A DNA stretch of 64,000 nt from Nocardia sp. NBC_00416 (GTDB lineage Bacteria; Actinomycetota; Actinomycetes; Mycobacteriales; Mycobacteriaceae), in assembly GCF_036032445.1 (NCBI RefSeq), contig NZ_CP107932.1:126501-190500 (forward strand). The letters run 5' to 3'. Positions 42,538 through 48,718 of this stretch are shown here, in pieces; within the stretch, counting starts at the first letter, position 1, and every line of letters begins with the position of its first letter. Both the position numbers and the translations under genes were made by a program. A model generated the notes under the pieces. That model did not search any database and had not been told where the DNA came from. It was given only the letters and a program-made list of their open reading frames with translations.

Positions 42538-43643
42538 TGAGCGGCGAATTCGGCGAGTTCCACGACGAACTGCGCACGGTGGCCCGGGACCTGCTCGGCA
42601 AGACCGGTGCGGACGGCGTCGACTGGCCGCTCTTGGTTCGTGCCGGCTGGACGGGTCTCGAGGTTCCGGAAGAATACGAGGGGACGGCGGCCACGTTCAC
42701 CGAGGTCGCGATCCTGCTCGAGGAGATCGGCCGGGCGGCCGCGCGTACCGCGTACCCGAGTGTCGCGGCGGGCGTCGGTGCGCTCAGTGCGCTGGAGCCC
42801 GACGCCCGCCGGGACACGGTCCTGCGTGAAACCGTTGCGGGTACCACGATCCCTGTCGCGGTACTCGGTGGAGATATGGTGCCGGCGGCCGGCGGCGAAA
42901 CGGCTTGTGCCGGCACCGGAGGCATAGTACCCACATTTCTGCTGACCGAAACCATCGAGGGTTTTCGATTGTCGGGATCGGCCGATTTCGTCCCGGACGC
43001 CCCGGTCGCGACCACCCTGCTCATACCCGCCCGGGCGCCCGGCGGGTCCGTTCGCCTGGTGTTCGTGGAGCCGGGTGCGGGCGGGCTGCGGATCGCCGAA
43101 CGACAAGTCGTGGACGCGACCCGTTCGCTCGGCCGGGTGGAGGCGCACGAGGTATCCGTGGCAGCGGAGTCGATCCGGCCCTTCCGGTCCGATATTCGCG
43201 ACGGTTTGCGCGTACTCTACGACCGCGCCGCACTGGCGGTGGCGTGTGACAGTCTGGGAATCGCCGCGTCCATGCTGGACGCCACTGTCGAATATGCCCG
43301 GGTCCGTACGCAATTCGACCGGCCGATCGGTTCCTTCCAAGCGGTGAAGCACGCCTGCGCCGATATGTTCGTGGAACTGACCATCGCGCGCCGGCTGGTG
43401 TCGGGCGCGCTGGCGGCGGACGGTACGGCGGACCGCAGCCGAGCCGTCTCGGCGGCGAAGTCCTTCACCGGTGAGGCCGGGGTGCGGATCGCCGGCAAGG
43501 CCATGCAGTTGCACGGCGGCATCGGCTACACCTGGGAGAGCGGGATCCACCGCTACCTGAAACGGGCGACCCTCAATCGTGCGCTGTTCGGTGCCCCCGC
43601 CGATCATCGCCGAGTCCTCGCCGACCGCTACCGGGCCGGTTGA
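42537..43643 (+). CDS. acyl-CoA dehydrogenase, small subunit type (FadE28-like)
   Basis: A 368-residue partner of the preceding gene, starting at the TGATG overlap (a GTG at 42534 is also possible). The dehydrogenase signatures are RTQFDRPIGSFQAVKHACADMFVE and MQLHGGIGYTWESGIHRYLKRA. It is longer than the other small subunits in this window because its beta domain is complete. It closes the plus-strand operon, meeting a TetR gene head-on after 16 bases. Confidence 0.9.
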   Translation: MSGEFGEFHDELRTVARDLLGKTGADGVDWPLLVRAGWTGLEVPEEYEGTAATFTEVAILLEEIGRAAARTAYPSVAAGVGALSALEPDARRDTVLRETVAGTTIPVAVLGGDMVPAAGGETACAGTGGIVPTFLLTETIEGFRLSGSADFVPDAPVATTLLIPARAPGGSVRLVFVEPGAGGLRIAERQVVDATRSLGRVEAHEVSVAAESIRPFRSDIRDGLRVLYDRAALAVACDSLGIAASMLDATVEYARVRTQFDRPIGSFQAVKHACADMFVELTIARRLVSGALAADGTADRSRAVSAAKSFTGEAGVRIAGKAMQLHGGIGYTWESGIHRYLKRATLNRALFGAPADHRRVLADRYRAG

Positions 43644-43659
43644 CCGGTCGGCGGCCGCG

Positions 43660-44316
43660 TCAAGATTCCGATTTCAGGAGACCGTCGACAACCCGGTGCA
43701 CTTTCCGGGTGCTTTCCGAATCACCGAGCCGCAAGGCGATATTGGCCGCGTTGAGGACGGCGTCGATTTGGAAGACGGCCAGGTCGATCTCGTCGTCGTC
43801 GAATCGCCGGTCGGCGGCCGCGCGCTCGAATTGCCGCGTGAGAGTGCCGAGCCAGACGTCGCGTTGCCGCTGTAGCGCGTCACGGACGGGTCCGGGCCGA
43901 CTGTCGAACTCGGGCAGGTTGGCGCCCCAGAAGCAGCCGCCGGGGAACAGTGGTTGTGCGGCATAGGCGATCCACTGTTCGACCAGCGCGCGGATCCTGG
44001 GCGCGCCTTCGGGAACGGACCGGACCGGAGCGACCACCGCTTCGGCGAACGCCTCGCCCGCGGCCTCCACCGTGGCCAGCTGCAGGGCTTCTTTGGTGCG
44101 GAACAATGTCTGGATACCCGCCTTGCTGATGTCGAGGTCGTCGGCGAGGCGGCCGAAGCTGAGGCCGTCCAAGCCGTCCAGCGAGGCGATATCGACGGCG
44201 TGCCGCGAGATGATCCGGCGTGAGCGAGTTCCGCGCTCCCGGCGCCGATCGCCCGATTGCGCGGTACCGGCCCGGGCGGTGTCGTGATCGGGCGCATCGC
44301 GCCCGGATACGGGCAT
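43660..44316 (-). CDS. TetR-family regulator
   Basis: A 218-residue TetR protein. The ATG at 44316 shares its A with the upstream stop. The N-terminus is long and charged (RDAPDHDTARAGTAQSGDRR); the HTH is LSFGRLADDLDISKAGIQTLFRT in two parts. It keeps the TetR_C-like segment FPGGCFWGANLPEFDSRPG, common in regulators of the YxaF/LmrA-like subgroup. It is the last of three genes read from a promoter with a perfect 22-base palindrome, so it probably regulates its own operon. Confidence 0.87.
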   Translation of the reverse strand: MPVSGRDAPDHDTARAGTAQSGDRRRERGTRSRRIISRHAVDIASLDGLDGLSFGRLADDLDISKAGIQTLFRTKEALQLATVEAAGEAFAEAVVAPVRSVPEGAPRIRALVEQWIAYAAQPLFPGGCFWGANLPEFDSRPGPVRDALQRQRDVWLGTLTRQFERAAADRRFDDDEIDLAVFQIDAVLNAANIALRLGDSESTRKVHRVVDGLLKSES

Positions 44317-44810
44317 CACAGTACCCGTTCCACGTGGTAGGCCACGCCGCCCTCGACGGGATAACCCGTACCGACGGCGACGATATCGTTGAGCCAGGCG
44401 TAGCGCGCCGACCCGGTCTCGAACAGCGGGGTGGTCCGGAAGTAATAGCGGCCCGGGTCGACTCGCCCCCGGGTGGCCGGATCGGCCATCTCGGCCCGCG
44501 CCTCCGGTGGGATCACCCAGCGGCCCCGGTATGTCATGTGCACCAGTTCGTCCTCGGCGCGCAGGGTCAGCCGGACGTCGAGCAGCATGGTCCCGTCGGG
44601 GCGGTACAGAGCCCAGTCGCCGCCCCCGGCCACCACCTCGCCGCGCAGTCCCGGCCCGTCGAACCATCCGCCCGCCGCTCCGTACAGAACTCTTCGGCCG
44701 AGTGGCCCGTCGGTGCCGAAGTCGAGTCGCGGGTTCAGCTCCACGACCATATCGAACAGCGGCGCCGTCCTGATCCCCTCGACCGGCCGCACCCGCGCAT
44801 CCACCGTCAT
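44316..44810 (-). CDS. DUF3237 family protein
   Basis: A 164-residue protein of the DUF3237 family: RTAPLFDMVVELNPRLDFG at the start, RVLYGAAGGWFDGPGLRGEV and GGGDWALYRPDGTMLLDVRL in the middle, and YYFRTTPLFETGSARYAWLN near the end. It is a beta-barrel of unknown function, common near TetR and SnoaL genes. The ATG at 44810 forms an ATGA overlap with the previous gene. Confidence 0.85.
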   Translation of the reverse strand: MTVDARVRPVEGIRTAPLFDMVVELNPRLDFGTDGPLGRRVLYGAAGGWFDGPGLRGEVVAGGGDWALYRPDGTMLLDVRLTLRAEDELVHMTYRGRWVIPPEARAEMADPATRGRVDPGRYYFRTTPLFETGSARYAWLNDIVAVGTGYPVEGGVAYHVERVL

Positions 44811-45274
44811 CGCCGTTCTCCCGCCGTGCTCGCCTGCCCGAACAGTCTGTCCCGCACCGTATCCGCGGATACGCCCGACTGTGCGCACAGGTCCGCCAGA
44901 TCGAAGAAGAATTGTTCGCTCGCGATCAGGCCGTCCGCGAAGGTGAAGGCGATGAACACCGGCACCGCGGCGCGGAGGCCGTTCGGCTCGACTCCGAAGC
45001 GGTTGCCGGTCATGGTCATTCGCGCGATGCCCCAGCAGATCAGGGTCGCGCCGTCGTCAGCGTGCCCGGCCAGGTCCACGTGATAGTCCGGGAATGTCGC
45101 GAAGAACCGGGTGAGGGCTCGTTCGTTCTCCATCCGCCCGCGGGCGGCGGTCCCCAACGCCGGGGCCTCCAGCACCATCTCGGGGTGCAGCAGGCGTAAC
45201 GCCGTGGGTAGATCCTGGTTGCTCTTCGCTACCGCCAGGGCCTGTGCCAGCTCGAACATCCGGTGACCGTCCAT
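44807..45274 (-). CDS. SnoaL-like protein
   Basis: A 155-residue SnoaL/NTF2-fold protein. The ATG at 45274 has GGAGG 9 bases upstream, which is better than the ATG at 45283 that overlaps this ribosome site. The SnoaL hallmarks are LRLLHPEMVLEAPALG, RFFATFPDYHVDL and FIAFTFADGLIASEQFFFD. It is the first gene of the SnoaL-DUF3237-TetR operon and lies 59 bases from the palindrome at 45333. Confidence 0.83.
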   Translation of the reverse strand: MDGHRMFELAQALAVAKSNQDLPTALRLLHPEMVLEAPALGTAARGRMENERALTRFFATFPDYHVDLAGHADDGATLICWGIARMTMTGNRFGVEPNGLRAAVPVFIAFTFADGLIASEQFFFDLADLCAQSGVSADTVRDRLFGQASTAGERR

Positions 45275-45332
45275 CGTGGGCATCCTCCGATCGGTGTGCG
45301 TGCCGGTGGGATGAGGACCCGGCCTGACAAAC

Positions 45333-45354
45333 ATTACATACGATCGTATGTAAT
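45333..45354. promoter_or_regulatory. perfect 22-bp palindrome, TetR-type operator
   Basis: The arm ATTACATACGA is followed directly by its reverse complement TCGTATGTAAT. It lies upstream of the SnoaL-DUF3237-TetR operon and is AT-rich for this genome. The TACATACGNNCGTATGTA core is of the kind bound by many TetR proteins; the TetR at 43660 is the obvious candidate. Confidence 0.82.
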
Positions 45355-45443
45355 ATCAATGCCGGTGCCCGGTACGCGACCGGTTATCGTGCGCGGGGAA
45401 CGATGAAGATTCTGGAAGTACTGATCACTGCACCGAACCGTGA

Positions 45444-45560
45444 TCAGTTCAGCGACAGGAAGAAACCGCGCACGTCCGCCGCGAGCAGGTCCTGTACCTC
45501 CATTGCGGCGAAGTGCGGGGATCGGTCCACTGCGCGAAGCGTTCGGCGATCCACGCCGGT
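45444..45560 (-). pseudogene. alpha/beta-hydrolase (epoxide hydrolase-like) C-terminal remnant
   Basis: The reading frame ends PHFAAMEVQDLLAADVRGFF then LSLN and a stop at 45444. This is the C-terminal end of epoxide-hydrolase-like alpha/beta hydrolases, including the catalytic-His strand (normally GGHFAAMEEPELL). Just upstream a second frame reads AWIAERFAQWTDPR, also like that family, so a frameshift lies between. No N-terminal part is present: the TetR gene at 45577 begins its stop there. It is a decayed fragment in the 250-base gap after the palindrome. Confidence 0.55.
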
Positions 45561-45576
45561 GGTCCTGGTAGCGGTG

Positions 45577-46143
45577 TCAGGCGGTTGGAATTCGCAGTCC
45601 GTCGGCGAGGAGATCGAGCAGGCGTGCGGCAGCGGCCGAGGACCCGGCCGCTGCCACGGCGATGCCGTGAGCGAGTTTGAGTAGATCACCGGCAACTATG
45701 TCAGGCCGTATATATCCCTCGGCTTGGGCGGCGGTCAGTAGCCGGGCGCAGGCTGAGGTGACTGCGCGATGCCGGTCCTCGAGTGTGGTGTCGGCGTCAT
45801 GGTTGGCGAGCAGGACAGCGAGCCCTCGGAACGATGTGGTGAACCCGATCAACTCCAGCAGCCATTCCCACAGTGCGGTTTGCGCCGTGGGGGACGACGC
45901 CAGTAGCCGGCCCGAGTGTGCGACGAGCCGGTCGGCCCTGGTATTCAGCACGGCGTGGACCAATTCCACTCGGCCCTGGAAGTGTCGATGCAGTGTCGCC
46001 GAGCCGACGTTCGCGGCGGCGGCGATCTCGTCGAGGGGCACGTCCACCCCACGCTGCCCGAATAAGCGCGTAGCCGTGTCCACGATTCGATCTCGGTTGG
46101 CTCTGGAGTCCGAACGAACGCGACGTTGCCGGTCTGTCACCAC
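45577..46143 (-). CDS. TetR-family regulator
   Basis: A 188-residue TetR protein from a GTG at 46143 (or the next GTG), with GGGAGG upstream. A longer open frame runs to 46476 but crosses the divergent crotonase. The HTH is PLDEIAAAANVGSATLHRHF and the following RVELVHAVLNTRADRL; the C-terminal domain has LTAAQAEGYIRPDIVAGDLL, typical of the mycobacterial TetR_C subgroup. It is divergent from the 6-oxocamphor-hydrolase-like gene, with a TGGGGTA-G-TACCCCA palindrome between. Confidence 0.9.
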   Translation of the reverse strand: MVTDRQRRVRSDSRANRDRIVDTATRLFGQRGVDVPLDEIAAAANVGSATLHRHFQGRVELVHAVLNTRADRLVAHSGRLLASSPTAQTALWEWLLELIGFTTSFRGLAVLLANHDADTTLEDRHRAVTSACARLLTAAQAEGYIRPDIVAGDLLKLAHGIAVAAAGSSAAAARLLDLLADGLRIPTA

Positions 46144-46156
46144 AGCACCTCCCTGA

Positions 46157-46189
46157 TATTCTCTCCAGAATAAATGGGGTAGTACCCCA
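46157..46189. promoter_or_regulatory. two inverted repeats in the TetR/crotonase divergent promoter
   Basis: TGGGGTA-G-TACCCCA (46175-46189) is a perfect 15-base palindrome and the better operator candidate. TATTCT-CTCC-AGAATA (46157-46172) is another perfect one, adjacent to it. Both lie between the TetR start and the crotonase ATG at 46229. Confidence 0.7.
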
Positions 46190-46228
46190 CTTAAGGGATG
46201 GGGTTCCATCCGGGAACGAGGAGCTGTC

Positions 46229-47041
46229 ATGTCCGAAGCGATCGCCGAACGAGATCGCAGGCTGGGGGACTTCATCCCCGCGACATCGTTCGAGGAATAT
46301 CGAGCGCGATTCGCGCCGCATTTCCGGCTCGAGCGCCACGACGGCATCCTCGTCGTCCGTATGCACAACCACGACGGGCCGGCCAGCTGGTCCCGGGGCC
46401 TGTTGAATGCGTGGAATCTACTGCTGGGGGTGGTCGGCGCCGACCGTGACAACGAGGTCGTGGTCATCACCGGCACTGGTGATGACTGGCTCGGCGGAGT
46501 CGACGCCGAATCGTTCGCCCAACCGCTATCGCAATGGGGTGCCGACCTTGTTCACGAGCAGTACAACGATGGCATCAGAATCCTGGAAAGGCTCGTCTTC
46601 GACCTCGATGTCCCCACCATCGCGGCGATCAACGGGCCCGGGATGCGGCTGGAGCTGCCGCTGCTGTGCGATCTGACCCTCTGCACACCGGATGTGTCGT
46701 TCGGTGACGGCAACTTCCGTGCCGGCTCGGTCCCCGGCGACGGCATGTATCTGGTGTTGCGCGATCTCGTCGGTGTCAAACGCGCCAACCACATCGTCTA
46801 CGCCGGGCAGCGCATTCGCGCCGAGGAAGCACTCCGGCTCGGTCTGGTGAACGAGGTACTTCCTCGCTCCGAGTTACTGACTCGGGCACTGGATCTGGCC
46901 GCCGAGATCGCGGCCGCGCCACGCACGGCTCGCCGTCTCACGCATGCGGTGATGACCCGTGCCTGGCAGCGCCGCCTCGTCACCGAGTTGCGTGACCACT
47001 ACGCACATCAACTGCTGAGCATGACCACACACGAGGTCTAG
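46229..47041 (+). CDS. 6-oxocamphor hydrolase-like crotonase
   Basis: A 270-residue crotonase-fold protein that aligns end to end with 6-oxocamphor hydrolase, an enzyme that breaks a C-C bond in cyclic beta-diketones: ATSFEEYRARFAPHFRLERH, DNEVVVITGTGDDWLGGVD, PTIAAINGPGMRLELPLLCD and GSVPGDGMYLVLRDLVG. The Asp of the VPGDG loop is kept. The catalytic His of the DGPHFPSG loop seems replaced (DGNFRAG), so either another His serves or the reaction differs. It is a single gene divergent from its TetR. A beta-diketone from ring oxidation is a plausible substrate. Confidence 0.8.
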   Translation: MSEAIAERDRRLGDFIPATSFEEYRARFAPHFRLERHDGILVVRMHNHDGPASWSRGLLNAWNLLLGVVGADRDNEVVVITGTGDDWLGGVDAESFAQPLSQWGADLVHEQYNDGIRILERLVFDLDVPTIAAINGPGMRLELPLLCDLTLCTPDVSFGDGNFRAGSVPGDGMYLVLRDLVGVKRANHIVYAGQRIRAEEALRLGLVNEVLPRSELLTRALDLAAEIAAAPRTARRLTHAVMTRAWQRRLVTELRDHYAHQLLSMTTHEV

Positions 47042-47107
47042 GATCCGACACGCGAACTACGGGTCGGCCCGAGACACCAGCCTGCGTTCGTACGTGACAA
47101 CCGCACC

Positions 47108-47478
47108 TTGACCATCGAGGCACCAGCCCCGATCAGTGCCGCGGCTCGACACGATCATCAAGTGGAGCGGGACCGAGTCACCGCGCTGCGTGCAGCATTG
47201 CGGGACACGCAGGATCAGTTCGCCGACCGGATCAGATGCTCGCTTGAAGCGGTCGGCAAATGGGAGCGCAGGGTGCGACCATCACCCTTGGTGTGAAGTA
47301 CTCCGAGTGCACGGATACCACGCGCAGCAGGCTCGACGACGGGCAGCGGGCGCGCTTCGATGCCGCACCACCGCAACCGGATTGCGCGAATCCGCATCAA
47401 CCGGAACATGACCCATGCCCCGGCAACACTCACAGGACGTGCTCAGTGCCGGAATCCGGTCATCTGGCCGTTCACTAG
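47108..47478 (+). pseudogene. XRE-type helix-turn-helix protein broken by a one-base frameshift
   Basis: The first frame (47108-about 47265) reads VTALRAALRDTQDQFADRI and SLEAVGKWERR, a clear XRE/Cro HTH. The continuation expected in the family, GATITLGVKYSECTD and LDDGQRARFDAA, is in the next frame from about 47265 to 47478. One extra G in the AGGGTGCG run near 47270 would join them into a single protein of about 120 residues. Either the gene is dead or the sequence has a one-base error. The neighbours are other broken genes, so decay is likely. Confidence 0.7.
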
Positions 47479-47482
47479 AGCA

Positions 47483-48472
47483 TCAGTGATTCTCTGTGAT
47501 CCGGGTGTTGCCGCCCGGAAGTCCCTGTGCCGCGTGTTGCGGTCGTCGGGTAGACGTTTCACCGGCGACTGCCCGCTGTGCGGTTCTGACATCGCCTCCG
47601 CGTCCACGTTTCACCTCACCCGGCCACTCCGGGAAGAGGATTCCTACCTGGTCCGCGAGGTTGATCGCCGCGTTCAAGTCCCGATCGAGGACCATTGCGC
47701 AGCACTCACAGATGAACTCCCGTTCCGATAGCGACAGCTTGGTTTTCACTGCCTTGCAGCCGGAACAGGTTTTGCTGGAGGGGTACCAGCGGTTCGCGAC
47801 GGCGAACACCGTGCCCCGCCACTCGGTCTTGTAGGACAATTGATGGTGCAGTATCGCGAACCCGCAGTCGGCGATGGCGCGAGACAGCCTGCGGTTGCGG
47901 AGCATCCCGCCGACGTTCAAGTCCTCAACGCCGACAGCGCCGTAGGTGTCGGTGAGATGGCTGGTGAGTTTGTGAAGGCTGTCGCGGCGGGCATCAGCGA
48001 CTCGGTAGTGGGTTCGATTGCGGGCCCGGTTGGCGCGATGCCAGCGCCCGGACCCGCGATACCCGATACGCCGGTCGGGTCCTTGACGCCGCGAGACCTG
48101 TCGCGACTCGCGGCGCAAGCGGTTCAACGCCTTACTCAGATGCTTCGGGTTCATGTGCTCGCCGCCGTCGGAGGTGACGGCCAGCGTCTTGATGCCGAGA
48201 TCGACACCGACAGCGGTGTTCGGGTTCCGGGGTGCTGGGTTGTTGCGTTGCACCTCGCAGGTGAACACGACAAACCAGCGGCCACGTTCCCGTTTCACTG
48301 TCGCCGACATGATGCGTGCGGTCCCGGCGTCGATACGCCGCGCCAGCTTCCGCGTGGACTCATGCGTTTTGACCCGCCCGATAACCGGCAAGAGCTTCCG
48401 TGCCGACGCCCGGTCGTCGGCCACCGTCCACGCATAGTCCTTCCAGGCTTCGCTGGAGAACTGCAGCTTCAC
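47483..48472 (-). CDS. TnpB remnant fused to a YoeB-like toxin N-terminus
   Basis: A 329-residue frame. From about residue 28 it is TnpB (IS200/IS605 OrfB): RuvC-I Asp91 in VGVDLGIKTLAV, RuvC-II Glu183 in GVEDLNVGG, a zinc finger (Cys236, Cys239, Cys255, Cys258) and RuvC-III Asp265 in DRDLNAAINL. The usual N-terminal 150-170 residues that bind the guide RNA are absent. The first 25 residues, KLQFSSEAWKDYAWTVADDR, instead match the start of YoeB/Txe RNase toxins (KLxFxxxAWxDYxxW). The GTG start overlaps a YefM-like gene by GTGA. It is probably inactive both as toxin and as RNA-guided nuclease. Confidence 0.8.
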   Translation of the reverse strand: MKLQFSSEAWKDYAWTVADDRASARKLLPVIGRVKTHESTRKLARRIDAGTARIMSATVKRERGRWFVVFTCEVQRNNPAPRNPNTAVGVDLGIKTLAVTSDGGEHMNPKHLSKALNRLRRESRQVSRRQGPDRRIGYRGSGRWHRANRARNRTHYRVADARRDSLHKLTSHLTDTYGAVGVEDLNVGGMLRNRRLSRAIADCGFAILHHQLSYKTEWRGTVFAVANRWYPSSKTCSGCKAVKTKLSLSEREFICECCAMVLDRDLNAAINLADQVGILFPEWPGEVKRGRGGDVRTAQRAVAGETSTRRPQHAAQGLPGGNTRITENH

Positions 48473-48621
48473 GCCACACCTGTCGAATCATCGTCGTCGG
48501 GCAGGTCCAGACGTTCTCCGGGGACGAAGCCACCTGCCGCGAACTCCTCCAGATCGTCGGTAGCGGTATCGAGCACCTTCGCGAAGGTCGCGCGGGCTTC
48601 GGTGTAAGAGAGCTGCCTCAT
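48469..48621 (-). CDS. YefM/Phd-like antitoxin remnant
   Basis: A 50-residue frame too short for standard gene calls: MRQLSYTEARATFAKVLDTA is the N-terminal DNA-binding part of YefM/Phd antitoxins. The middle of the family (normally with LLRSPANARRL) is missing, and it ends FVPGERLDLPDDDDSTGVA. Its stop overlaps the following GTG as GTGA, the typical antitoxin-toxin junction. A pair of TGTACA boxes lies 9 bases upstream. The DNA-binding half could still repress the promoter. Confidence 0.6.
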   Translation of the reverse strand: MRQLSYTEARATFAKVLDTATDDLEEFAAGGFVPGERLDLPDDDDSTGVA

Positions 48622-48629
48622 GCGGGGGT

Positions 48630-48648
48630 TGTACATGATTCCTGTACA
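48630..48648. promoter_or_regulatory. YefM-type operator (two TGTACA boxes)
   Basis: TGTACA at 48630-48635 and again at 48643-48648, 13 bases centre to centre. The Escherichia coli yefM-yoeB operator uses two palindromes with the same TGTACA core about 12 bases apart. The site is 9 bases before the antitoxin-like ATG, which independently supports the identity of that remnant. Confidence 0.65.
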
Positions 48649-48718
48649 GAGGCTCCGAAGTGGGACTCCGGATCCCCACGACCGAGGCCGGCCGCCGCGT
48701 GCACAGAGTGGGAAGTTC

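Noticed and set aside
45403..45684. A 93-codon plus-strand frame at 45.4-45.7 kb
   Set aside because: It is antisense to the hydrolase remnant and the TetR end, Ser/Arg-rich and without homology by eye.
46157..46172. TATTCT-CTCC-AGAATA considered as another copy of the main regulon palindrome
   Set aside because: The half-sites are in the opposite order (ATTCT...AGAAT rather than AGAAT...ATTCT) with a four-base centre, so it would not bind the same dimer.
47840..48607. A 255-codon plus-strand frame opposite the TnpB remnant
   Set aside because: Shadow of the TnpB frame; the minus strand carries the RuvC and zinc-finger motifs.
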